DNA from: an uncultured Draconibacterium sp.
Lineage (GTDB): Bacteria > Bacteroidota > Bacteroidia > Bacteroidales > Prolixibacteraceae
NCBI RefSeq assembly: GCF_963677575.1
Contig: NZ_OY782038.1
Location: forward strand, 3,227,501-3,291,500
DNA length: 64,000 nucleotides
Reading direction: 5' to 3'
Part shown: positions 55,342 to 62,741 of the stretch, in pieces
Layout of the letters: each line of letters opens with the position of its first letter
How positions within the stretch are numbered: the stretch's first letter is position 1
Made by a program: the position numbers and the translations under genes
The notes under the pieces: generated by a model
Databases searched by the model: none
Seen by the model: the letters and a program-made list of their open reading frames with translations, nothing else
Told to the model about the DNA's origin: nothing

Positions 55342-56613
55342 ATGAAAAACAACAACTCTCTTTCTTATTCTCTATTAGCGCTCATTTTCAGTTTGTTTAT
55401 TTGTTTCGCCTGCCAGCCCAAAGTTAAAACCGAAACAAGCAAAGAAACGTCCGGAGAACAAATAATTGAGACCGATGGTTTTTACACCATCCCATTTGCA
55501 GAGATCATAAATAAAAAACGCGATGTTAATTTATCAGAGTTTGCTTCTGACGTCGAAATCATTCAGTTTGAAAATACTGTCAAAGCGTTACTTGGCAGAA
55601 TTATGGATATTCAACTTACTAAAGATTACATATTTGTAAAACATTCCGGCAATGCTCTTATTACACAATTTTCTAGGGATGGAAAGTTCATTAGACACAT
55701 AGGCACACTAGGAAGAGGTCCGAAAGAATATGCACTTTGCCGGATATTTTCCATTGATGAAAAAAAACAAAGAATTTATATTCATACCAACTGGACGCGA
55801 AAAATACTAGTCTACAATTTTGATGGTGAATACATTACAACAATAAAATATCAGGCTGTTGAGCGTTTATTCAATGTTTGGAGCCACGACAGCGTATTTG
55901 TTAGTTTTACCGAACAAAACTCCGGCAGCGATCCATTTCTTTTTATCGAACACAACGAACAGGGAGATACATTGCAAACCATTCCCCAGCATCTTTTCTG
56001 GGACAAGAGCGAGATAAGCAATTTCATGGTTCTTTTTGGGCAAAATAATTTTTACCGGTTCGATAACAAACTGCATATGAAAGCTTGTTATAACGATACC
56101 GTTTACACCTACAACGAAACAAACAAAATTGTACCTAAATATTTTATTGATTTAGGAGAGCACAAAATTCCCGATGATTTGGTGTACGAACGAAAATCGA
56201 CTCGCCCCATGCCCGATGATGCATGCTGGACCGGTGTATACGAAACTGCTGGTTTTATTTTTATCCCTTATGGATATCATTTTAACATTCAGGCGAATAA
56301 GGTATTAAATAATAACAAGGGTTGTGTTTTGTATAATAAAACAACAAAACAAGGAGTAGCCCTAAAAGAAACCGAAAAGGGAGGCTTTAAAAACGACATT
56401 AACGGTGGTCCCGATTTTAAACCATCCTATACAAACGACACGCTGGCAGTAATGGCAGTTTCAGCACTGGATATGAAACTATTTCTCGATTCTGATGAAT
56501 TTAAAAACAGGGAAGTAAAATTCCCTGAACAGAAACAAGCATTAAACCAATTAAACCAGACACTGAAAGAAGATGACAACTCTTTTTTAGTGCTTCTGAA
56601 ACTAAAGAATTAA
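55342..56613 (+). CDS. 6-bladed beta-propeller lipoprotein (array member 9)
   Basis: A 423-residue lipoprotein (lipobox FAC, near residue 22). It is the near-duplicate of the gene at 52787 over most of its length (NALITQFSRDGKFIRHIG, GRGPKEYALC, NWTRKILVYNFDGEYI, ERKSTRPMPDDACW) and ends DDNSFLVLLKLKN. Differences are concentrated in a few loops, for example around residues 215-235 and 320-330, where specificity might lie. The first RND remnant begins 54 bases downstream. Confidence 0.85.
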   Translation: MKNNNSLSYSLLALIFSLFICFACQPKVKTETSKETSGEQIIETDGFYTIPFAEIINKKRDVNLSEFASDVEIIQFENTVKALLGRIMDIQLTKDYIFVKHSGNALITQFSRDGKFIRHIGTLGRGPKEYALCRIFSIDEKKQRIYIHTNWTRKILVYNFDGEYITTIKYQAVERLFNVWSHDSVFVSFTEQNSGSDPFLFIEHNEQGDTLQTIPQHLFWDKSEISNFMVLFGQNNFYRFDNKLHMKACYNDTVYTYNETNKIVPKYFIDLGEHKIPDDLVYERKSTRPMPDDACWTGVYETAGFIFIPYGYHFNIQANKVLNNNKGCVLYNKTTKQGVALKETEKGGFKNDINGGPDFKPSYTNDTLAVMAVSALDMKLFLDSDEFKNREVKFPEQKQALNQLNQTLKEDDNSFLVLLKLKN

Positions 56614-56667
56614 ATTGGACTAATTAGTGCATTCTTTGTTAACTTGTCAATTTCTAATAATAAATAA

Positions 56668-56949
56668 ATGCAAGCCAATTTAAATCATCAAAAAGCCTTT
56701 TCATCCTTCTCCATAATAGTAGTGTTTCTTGCATTTATTATTATCGGCCTTGCCTTTATTCCACAGCTCGATATCCGGTTTAAACCCAGCCGTAGTTTGC
56801 CGCAGTTGAACATTAGCTTTTACTGGCCCAATGCATCGCCAAAAGTTATTGAGCAGGATATATTAAAAATTGAAGGCGTATTAGGAAAAGTCATTAAGAC
56901 TAAATTTACTTACTCTGGCGGTTCATCTGGTGTAGTAATTGAGTTCTAA
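56668..56949 (+). pseudogene. RND permease 5' remnant, copy 1
   Basis: The 93-residue frame is the first transmembrane helix and start of the periplasmic domain of an RND permease (FSSFSIIVVFLAFIIIGLAF, PQLDIRFKPSRSLPQLNISF). It then stops at VVIEF. Its first 220 or so bases are nearly identical to the intact gene at 62742. After about 56891 the sequence parts from that gene but remains like copy 2 at 59864. It is too short to transport and is best read as a recombination scar that heads cassette 1. A membrane peptide product is still possible. Confidence 0.82.
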
Positions 56950-57475
56950 ATAATTAGCCAAAGAAATGTAAATGATAAATTCATACTCTTGTCGTATTTT
57001 GGGGTTATTCTGAGAAATAATCTAATAAATTAGAAACAATCTAGGCAAAACGATTGCCAATTGAAACAAAAAACAACAAATATTTTTATATCATAATATA
57101 AAATGCTAAATTGGTGGCAGATATTATTGATAAAACCCGGAATTCAATACAAACCAAAGTTCAAAATAAATTAATAACCCCGGGAATAATAAACATCTTT
57201 TGGCTGTAAAATGTAACTGGTGTGTTTTGCTAAAGACATGCCAGAATAAATATATTGTATAACACGGTACAAAAAAGGGCGGCAAACTTTTACCCGCTAA
57301 AGTAATTTCAGTTTGCTGCCCACTGTGCCACCAATCCCGAATATTCGGGAGAAAGGAGGTGATGTGACAAAGATAATCAAATAACCCTTTTTTAGAAACT
57401 ACGGTTTCTGTTCTGTGAAATGATAGACCAGGACAAAATCACATTTACATTTTATTGATATAAAAAATTTAGACA
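56950..57475 (+). other. Conserved leader of cassette 1
   Basis: This gene-free stretch is conserved at high identity with 60131-60669 in cassette 2. Conservation begins in the RND remnant and ends about 40-65 bases before the peptide start codons, where the two cassettes stop resembling each other. Non-coding sequence of this length kept so well suggests a structured RNA or a recombination arm. The structured part is annotated separately. Confidence 0.7.
57277..57409 (+). ncRNA. Structured leader element with anti-16S segment, copy 1
   Basis: In order: a hairpin of 12 bp with one G-U pair (GGGCGGCAAACT 57277-57288, AGTTTGCTGCCC 57310-57321); a 16-nt perfect palindrome TCCCGAATATTCGGGA (57335-57350); AGAAAGGAGGTG (57350-57361), complementary to CACCTCCTTTCT at the 3' end of 16S rRNA; a possible six-codon frame GTG...TAA (57364-57384); and a small hairpin AGAAAC-TACG-GTTTCT (57394-57409). 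An alternative 5-bp stem ACTTT/AAAGT (57286-57290, 57299-57303) excludes part of the long one, so switching is possible. Copy 2 keeps every element. Confidence 0.6.
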
Positions 57476-57682
57476 ATGAAAAATAAATATTCAAAAATTG
57501 GTTTGATTGTATTTGGTTTAGGATTATTTACTATTAGTATGCTTATTCCTTCTCAAAAAGCGGAAGCTTATGTGAAGCCTCCTAGCGAATGCACTTGGCA
57601 GGAATATTCAGGAAATAATTATGGTTATTTCTGTGGATACGAAGCAAACCTCCTAGACTGTACTTGTGGAGATTTTTGTTAA
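57476..57682 (+). CDS. Small secreted five-cysteine peptide, NVEALA-like (cassette 1)
   Basis: A 68-residue precursor. The N-terminal signal sequence (KNKYSKIGLIVFGLGLFTIS) probably ends near SQKAEA, leaving a mature peptide of about 37 residues with Cys39, 53, 62, 64 and 68. The odd cysteine number and CxC pair (DCTCGDFC) recur in the unrelated-looking peptide of cassette 2. Small exported peptides with KAEA/VEALA-type junctions beside 6-bladed propellers are known in Bacteroidota (NVEALA family), but have no established function. A strong terminator follows at once. Confidence 0.72.
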   Translation: MKNKYSKIGLIVFGLGLFTISMLIPSQKAEAYVKPPSECTWQEYSGNNYGYFCGYEANLLDCTCGDFC

Positions 57683-57689
57683 AAATTTG

Positions 57690-57718
57690 AGAAAGGATGG
57701 ATTTTACCCATCCTTTCT
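57690..57718 (+). terminator. Hairpin terminator after the cassette 1 peptide
   Basis: A perfect 11-bp stem AGAAAGGATGG/CCATCCTTTCT with a 7-nt loop begins 7 bases after the peptide stop, before TCTTAAAAAATT. The T tract is short, so termination may be partial and let some transcription reach the propeller gene. Confidence 0.65.
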
Positions 57719-57776
57719 TCTTAAAAAATTAATATACATGTTTATAAATTTTACCATTCTAAACTCCATATCAAAA

Positions 57777-58925
57777 ATGATTAAAAGCCAATATAAATAT
57801 ATATTTGTTTTATTCTCGTTTTTGGGAGGATGTTCAAACGACCCTTCCCCCCAGATTTTAAGCAACATAACAAATATTAAAATTCCTGTTAATAAACTTC
57901 AGACGATTAAACTTTCCGATGTAATATCAGAATATAAAGCAATAAAACTGGAATTTACAGAGAAGAGCATGATACAAAGTGTACGAAAAGTTTTATGTTA
58001 TAAAAACCAGATTTATGTTTTAGATACCTTTGGATCTAAAGCTGTACTTGTGTTCAATATGGATGGAAGTTTTGTCAGGCGAATAGGAGAATCAGGGAGA
58101 GGACCAGGTCAATATATACTTCCTCAAGACTTTGAAATAGATAGCGATAATGATATTATAGAAATAATCGGTAATAGACAAGTTATAAAATATTCATTAA
58201 CAGGAAAGTATTTAAACCATTTCACAATAAATTTTACTGGAATCAAGTTTGTTAAGAAAGATGGAAATTATTATTTTGCCGTATCTGGTAAAGAAGATTT
58301 CAAAGTAATATGCACGGATTTGCAAGGAAGAATACAAGATTCCTATGTACCTACATATGGAAATTACGAAATGGGGGTTGCATTTTCCTGTTTTATTCCT
58401 CAAGCTTCAGATAAAATTTTGTATAGACCTTTACGTAGAGATACTATTTATTCTATCAAAAATAAATCTATCACACCATACAGAATAATAGATTTTGGTG
58501 ATTATAAATTTGACATAGAGGCCTATAATTCATTGCCAAGATTAGAGCAAATGAAGTTTATAAAAAATAAGAAAAATATTAATCAGTGTATCATTGAAAA
58601 TTACTTTGAGAACTCTCAATATGTGCACATAGTTTATGATAAAAGTGGGAAACTGTACGAATATATTTTGAATAAAACCACAGGCAACTATTGTCACTTT
58701 GGCAATGAAACATTAAATGATGATATCTTTTGGCAAGCAGAGGCCAAATGGATGACAGGTGGCAATGAAGAGTATATATATTACAACATCGAACCATACA
58801 AATTTGAATCCTCCAACAAACTCAAAAAATTTCTTCATGGCTTTACTCAGGACGAATTTTCAATACAAGCGATGCTTGAAGAAACATCCAATCCAATTTT
58901 ATTATTTGCAAAATATAGGATTTAA
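57777..58925 (+). CDS. 6-bladed beta-propeller lipoprotein (array member 10, cassette 1)
   Basis: A 382-residue lipoprotein. ATG 57777 gives the compact signal FVLFSFLGGC (lipobox, about Cys17), so I reject the longer reading from 57666, which would overlap the peptide gene. It has EYKAIKLEFTEKS, LDTFGSKAVLVFNMDGSFVRRIG, the loop GESGRGPGQYIL and the tail SNPILLFAKYRI. Codon choice is more A/T-rich than in members 1-9, in keeping with a different source. The stop codon abuts the thioredoxin-like gene. Confidence 0.84.
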   Translation: MIKSQYKYIFVLFSFLGGCSNDPSPQILSNITNIKIPVNKLQTIKLSDVISEYKAIKLEFTEKSMIQSVRKVLCYKNQIYVLDTFGSKAVLVFNMDGSFVRRIGESGRGPGQYILPQDFEIDSDNDIIEIIGNRQVIKYSLTGKYLNHFTINFTGIKFVKKDGNYYFAVSGKEDFKVICTDLQGRIQDSYVPTYGNYEMGVAFSCFIPQASDKILYRPLRRDTIYSIKNKSITPYRIIDFGDYKFDIEAYNSLPRLEQMKFIKNKKNINQCIIENYFENSQYVHIVYDKSGKLYEYILNKTTGNYCHFGNETLNDDIFWQAEAKWMTGGNEEYIYYNIEPYKFESSNKLKKFLHGFTQDEFSIQAMLEETSNPILLFAKYRI

Positions 58926-59561
58926 ATGAAAAAAAAGAAAAATTTTAATTTTTTACTATTGCTATTCATTTTGATGATAGCGGCAAATGGTAAGTTACTT
59001 TATAACATTGCAAAGCAAAACGAAACTCTTAATTCACTCTCAACCGAACTGAAAAGGACTAAACAAAATATTGATAAGTCAAAGGAATACTTTTTAAAAA
59101 GGGATTTTAGATGTAATTCATCGGCGGGGCTCTATATCTCCGATACAATAAAAGTTAAAGGGCACAAAAATAATTATTACTATTTAAAAGATTTGGTTGA
59201 AGATCCATTTTGTTTAGTGTTTTATATTGATAAATCCCACTGCACGACTTGTGTTGAAGAAGAAGTTAAAAGGTTAAAGGGATATTTTGAAGAACTTCAT
59301 TCATCAAAAATATTACTCCTCTTTTCAAATATACAAGACAGGGATATAGAATACTTCAAATTATCAAATCAAATAAATTTCAAAACATTTCAAATTGCAC
59401 CTAATGCTCTAAACTTACCGATCATAGATTATGAAATACCTTTTTTATTTGCTCTCAATACAAATGGATTAGTATATTCTGTATTTATTCCTGACTTATA
59501 TGAAAAAGATTTTTCAAATGCCTATTATTCGCATATCGAAGAGTTATTTTTTAATCAGTAA
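58926..59561 (+). CDS. Membrane-anchored thioredoxin-fold protein with CxxC (cassette 1)
   Basis: A 211-residue protein with an N-terminal membrane anchor (about 7-27), a short coiled coil (about 30-55) and a C-terminal domain of thioredoxin/TlpA type. The redox motif is Cys106-Thr-Thr-Cys109 in YIDKSHCTTCVEEEV, followed by a strand-helix pattern (KILLLFSNIQ, IPFLFALNTNGLVYSVFIP, the latter with the cis-Pro region EIPF). It starts at the base after the propeller stop. With the Cys-rich peptide upstream it may reduce or form disulfides in that peptide, which is inferred. Confidence 0.7.
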   Translation: MKKKKNFNFLLLLFILMIAANGKLLYNIAKQNETLNSLSTELKRTKQNIDKSKEYFLKRDFRCNSSAGLYISDTIKVKGHKNNYYYLKDLVEDPFCLVFYIDKSHCTTCVEEEVKRLKGYFEELHSSKILLLFSNIQDRDIEYFKLSNQINFKTFQIAPNALNLPIIDYEIPFLFALNTNGLVYSVFIPDLYEKDFSNAYYSHIEELFFNQ

Positions 59562-59863
59562 CATGATAATTTTTGATAAGGGGAACACATAGATGAATTC
59601 CAGATAGAGTTATGGTTGTAGATTATATATATTTAGATTGTCTATATTTACAGGGGTAAGAAAGTATTATACTCGATGTATGTTTTTACAAAAAATGTAG
59701 TCTTTAAAATCCCTAGAGAGAATAAGCCTACGCCAATTATAAATATCGAGAGGTTGCAAAATATTACCTCTTGATAATTTTTATATGAGATTGATTATAT
59801 CTAGTATTTAAACTCTTCTAAAGGTACATTTTTTGTTAAATTGCAACAAGCAAAATCAAACAC
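59562..59863. other. Gene-free gap before RND remnant 2
   Basis: No gene is seen in these 302 bases. From about 59822 (GTACATTTTTTGTTAAATTGCAAC) the sequence matches the bases just before the intact RND gene at 62701, so the end of this gap is the upstream region of an RND gene copy. Confidence 0.6.
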
Positions 59864-60086
59864 GTGCAACAGACTATACCGAAACAAAAAGCCTTTTCAT
59901 CTTTTTCCATTATAGTGGTGTTTCTTGCATTTATCATTATTGGTATGGCTTTTATCCCGCAGCTCGATATCCGGTTTAAACCCAGCCGTAGTTTGCCGCA
60001 GTTAAAAATTAGTTTTTACTACCCGATGCATCGCCAAAAGTTATTGAGCAGGAAATATCAAAAATTGAAGGCGTATTGGGAAAAGT
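59822..60086 (+). repeat. Direct repeat of the RND gene 5' end (partner 62701-62965)
   Basis: About 265 bases, covering about 40 bases of upstream sequence and the first 75 or so codons, match 62701-62965 at high identity by eye. The match ends abruptly after a shared GAAAAGT/GGAAAGT. The coding part is also shared by remnant 1 (56680-56891), giving three copies in all. Direct repeats of this length could recombine and delete or exchange the cassette between them. Confidence 0.8.
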
Positions 60087-60228
60087 CATTAAGACTAAAT
60101 TTACCTCCTCTGGCGGTTCATCTGGTGTAGTAATTGAGTTCGAGATAATTAGCCAAAGAAATGTAAATGCTAAATTCATACTCTTGTCGTATTTGGGGGT
60201 TATTCTGAGAAATAATCTAATGAATTAG
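59864..60228 (+). pseudogene. RND permease 5' remnant, copy 2 (frameshifted)
   Basis: It starts at GTG like the intact gene at 62742 (VQQTIPKQKAFSSFSIIV) but has lost one base near 60025 (TACTACCCG for TACTGGCCC), after which the product is nonsense and ends at 60130. Ignoring the shift, homology continues through VVIEFE and a further 30 codons (RNVNAKFILLSYLGVILRNN) to TAG at 60228, so the remnant once reached deeper into the periplasmic domain than the open frame shows. It heads cassette 2. Confidence 0.82.
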
Positions 60229-60669
60229 AAACAATCTATGCAAAACGATTACCAATCGAAATAAAGAACAACAAATATTTTTTATATCATAATATAAAAT
60301 ACTAAATTGGTGGCAGATATTATTGATAAAAACCCGGAATTTAATACAAACCAAAATTCAAGAATAGATAGTAAATAACCACAGGAATAATAAACATCTT
60401 TTGGCTGTAAAATATAATTGGTGTGTGCTGAAAAAGACTATACCGGGATAAATATATTGTATAAACACGGTACAAAAAAGGGCGGCAAACTTTTACCCGC
60501 TAAAGTAATTTCAGTTTGCTGCCCGCTGTACCACCAATCCCGAATATTCGGGAGAAAGGAGGTGATGTGACAAAGATAATCAAATAACCCTTTTTAGAAA
60601 CTACGGTTTCTGTTTCTGAGATGATAAATCAGAGATTTTATTGAGTTATAAATTTTAATATTTGAAATC
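60229..60669 (+). other. Conserved leader of cassette 2
   Basis: The counterpart of 57017-57475, with only scattered substitutions and small indels over most of its length. It contains the structured element annotated at 60480-60612. No gene is visible. Confidence 0.7.
60480..60612 (+). ncRNA. Structured leader element with anti-16S segment, copy 2
   Basis: It keeps the 12-bp hairpin (60480-60491 with 60513-60524), the 16-nt palindrome (60538-60553), AGAAAGGAGGTG (60553-60564), the six-codon GTG frame (60567-60587) and the small AGAAAC/GTTTCT hairpin. Changes from copy 1 in this stretch are few and lie mainly in linkers, which is consistent with selection on the structure or with recent duplication. 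Confidence 0.6.
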
Positions 60670-60843
60670 ATGAAAAAAAGAACTTTTGCATTATTAATAG
60701 TTTCATTATTAATCTATGGCATTGGTTTTATAAATCATTCAAAACAACTAAAGGCAAATCCCGCAAAGGGTATTTGTGATTTTGATAAAGACCATGTTTG
60801 TTGTACTGGGGGAGGAAGTGAATGTGGATGTTCTGGTGGTTAA
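60670..60843 (+). CDS. Small secreted five-cysteine peptide (cassette 2)
   Basis: A 57-residue precursor. The signal sequence (KKRTFALLIVSLLIYGIGF) and a short spacer end near LKANPAKG, leaving about 25 residues rich in Gly and Cys: Cys36, 44, 45, 52 and 54 (DHVCCTGGGSECGCSGG). It shares position, size class, five cysteines and a CxC pair with the cassette 1 peptide but almost no sequence. It is too short for many gene callers. Selection on position and cysteine pattern argues for a genuine product. Confidence 0.72.
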   Translation: MKKRTFALLIVSLLIYGIGFINHSKQLKANPAKGICDFDKDHVCCTGGGSECGCSGG

Positions 60844-60868
60844 CAAACCCCTGAAAGATATAACTTTT

Positions 60869-60900
60869 AGAGGCAAGTTGAAGTCTTGCCTCTCTCTTTT
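60869..60900 (+). terminator. Intrinsic terminator after the cassette 2 peptide
   Basis: A perfect 9-bp stem AGAGGCAAG/CTTGCCTCT with a 7-nt loop is followed by CTCTTTTT. It begins 26 bases after the peptide stop and before the DUF4221-like gene, mirroring cassette 1. Confidence 0.85.
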
Positions 60901-60935
60901 TAAATTACAACTATGAAAGATCGACCAATACCACA

Positions 60936-62081
60936 ATGAAATATCTCGCATTAGTATTTATTACAATAATAATAGTATCGTGTAATCACACCTTATCCAA
61001 TAAGGAAGAATTGGATAAGAAGAACGCACAACAACTATTCAGCTTAGTCCCTCAGGATAAACATCTCACATTTGAACTTAATAATAGGATCGTAAACAGG
61101 TCAGTATCCTTAATGCCTTATACAGATAAAGATTCAACTCGCTATTTGTATTATTTAAGTGATTACACAAATCTTATCTGTGTATTTAACATTGATGAGC
61201 AAAAGCTTGAAAAAATAATAAAACTCGAATACAATGGCCCGGATGGAGTGGGCAATGTGAATGGCATAGAAGTAATAAGTTCTGATAGTATTTATGTTAC
61301 TTCTAATCTCAGTAAAAAATTATTTTTAGTTAATCATGAGGGGAAGCTCATTTCTTCCATTGATTATTCCAAATACAAGCAAGATTATTTAATAAGCGCG
61401 CCTACATCGCGTACCCTCGAAAACATGAGAATGTCTTTCAAAGATTCAGTTATTCTTTTACCCTTTTATCCTCCGGTTGGAAGTGGAAATTACAAAAATA
61501 CAAATCCTGAAGACTTAAGGTTTATTGCTGTTATAGATACCGCAGATAAAAAAGCAGAAACACTTAATGTCGGATTTCCAGAAGACTACTGGGAGGATCA
61601 ATACAAACCAGCCTGGTTTGGATTCATTAAGGCTGAAAACAGATTTTATATCAATTACACATACGATGACCGTATCCTTGAGTCGAAGAATGGCATAAAC
61701 TGGATAGAGCACGTGGTTAAAAGTAAGTATGCCAATGTAAACGTTAAAAGAAAAAATGAGTTACGAGCTGCATACTCCCGGTTAATGTACGATCCTTTCA
61801 GACGAGTGTTTTATCGTTTTGTAGAACATACTCAGACAAACAATGGAGGAAGAACCAGAAAAGATATGGTTCGATTTCCTGCAAAATTTTCAGTTATCAT
61901 TTTAGATTCAGAAATGAATAAAATAGGAGAAACAATCTTTCCCGAAGATACTTATGAATTGAATGGTTATTTTGTAACTCAAGAAGGTTTATATATGTCT
62001 TTAAGTAATCCTTTCAATCCTTGCTATGATGTTAACACTCTAAAGTTTGAACTACTTAAATTGAATAAGGATGAAAATTAA
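60936..62081 (+). CDS. DUF4221-like beta-propeller lipoprotein (array member 11, cassette 2)
   Basis: A 381-residue lipoprotein (lipobox IVSC, about Cys16). It resembles the DUF4221 branch of Bacteroidota propellers: LYYLSDYTNLICVFNIDEQKLEKIIKLE, NGPDGVGNVNGIEVI, LFLVNHEGKLISSIDYSKY and a late FVTQEGLYMSLSNP. It lacks the GxGPxEY loop and the NPVLxLVKLK tail of the array, so it is related by architecture more than by sequence. It overlaps the downstream thioredoxin-fold gene by 11 bases. Confidence 0.78.
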   Translation: MKYLALVFITIIIVSCNHTLSNKEELDKKNAQQLFSLVPQDKHLTFELNNRIVNRSVSLMPYTDKDSTRYLYYLSDYTNLICVFNIDEQKLEKIIKLEYNGPDGVGNVNGIEVISSDSIYVTSNLSKKLFLVNHEGKLISSIDYSKYKQDYLISAPTSRTLENMRMSFKDSVILLPFYPPVGSGNYKNTNPEDLRFIAVIDTADKKAETLNVGFPEDYWEDQYKPAWFGFIKAENRFYINYTYDDRILESKNGINWIEHVVKSKYANVNVKRKNELRAAYSRLMYDPFRRVFYRFVEHTQTNNGGRTRKDMVRFPAKFSVIILDSEMNKIGETIFPEDTYELNGYFVTQEGLYMSLSNPFNPCYDVNTLKFELLKLNKDEN

Positions 62082-62508
62082 AATATCTGTTTTTTTTATT
62101 TTCCTGGTTAGTATTTCATGTATCACAAATAGGGATATTCCTGAATTTGAATTAATAAGGAAATTGATTTCTAATGTTGAAACCAAAGATAGCTGCATTG
62201 TTTTAATAATCCCTTTTGATGGATGCTCTTCATGTTTTGAGGAGGCGGTGGCCATAATTCCCGAGATTACGGATAAAGGAGGTGTTGTTATAATCTCAGA
62301 AAGGCAGGTAAAAAGAGTTAAGAGCTTTATTGAACGTTACGAATTCGATCCTCAGAGGATAGTAGTTGACTCAACACAATCAGTACTTATTAATGGTATA
62401 ATAGAAACCAAACCTAAGATCTTCAAATTAGACAGGAAAAGAATACAGAAAAGTTTTATTGTTGAATATTCACAAATAAACGAGATTAACGAATACATTT
62501 TCAATTAA
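62071..62508 (+). CDS. Thioredoxin-fold lipoprotein with CxxC (cassette 2)
   Basis: A 145-residue lipoprotein (lipobox SISC, Cys17) with a minimal thioredoxin-like domain. The redox motif is Cys52-Ser-Ser-Cys55 in IIPFDGCSSCFEEAV, followed by VVIISERQVKRVKSF and the C-terminal half ETKPKIFKLDRKRIQKSF, with the cis-Pro position at KPK. It is smaller than, and dissimilar in sequence to, the cassette 1 protein at 58926, but it occupies the same place. Overlap with the propeller gene implies translational coupling. Confidence 0.68.
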   Translation: MKIKISVFFIFLVSISCITNRDIPEFELIRKLISNVETKDSCIVLIIPFDGCSSCFEEAVAIIPEITDKGGVVIISERQVKRVKSFIERYEFDPQRIVVDSTQSVLINGIIETKPKIFKLDRKRIQKSFIVEYSQINEINEYIFN

Positions 62509-62741
62509 AAGAGATATTAGACATAACCTCTGGCTTTTGCAAAAAACATCGTACAAGTAATACGGCAAGAACCCAATTCATATCAGCCATTTTTTATATA
62601 GAAATAGCCGTAACTTATTAAATAATTAGTGTTTTGGTTTTTAGAACAGATATTGCATCCAATTTAGTTTTGATGTATTGGTTTATTAATTGGAAAATCA
62701 GGCACATTTTTTGTTAAATTGCAACGAACAAAATCAAACAT
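62509..62741. other. Gap before the second RND permease
   Basis: No gene is seen. The last 40 bases repeat the region upstream of RND remnant 2 (59822-59863). There is no adaptor gene here, so the second permease is separated from its presumed operon partners by the propeller array and cassettes. Confidence 0.6.

Noticed and set aside
57364..57384. Six-codon GTG frame just after the anti-16S segment as a real leader peptide
   Set aside because: It is conserved in both cassettes, but the spacing from the purine run to GTG is only three bases and the product is too short to judge. I keep it as part of the element, not as a gene.
56950..57475. CRISPR or integron-like attC array in the cassette leader
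   Set aside because: There are no regularly spaced repeats, no spacers, and no integrase gene. The long hairpin lacks the paired R/L boxes of attC sites.
59860..59870. CACGTG near the start of RND remnant 2 as a further parS site
   Set aside because: Only the six-base core matches; the outer half-sites of parS are absent. The same applies to CACGTG at 61711 and 63013.
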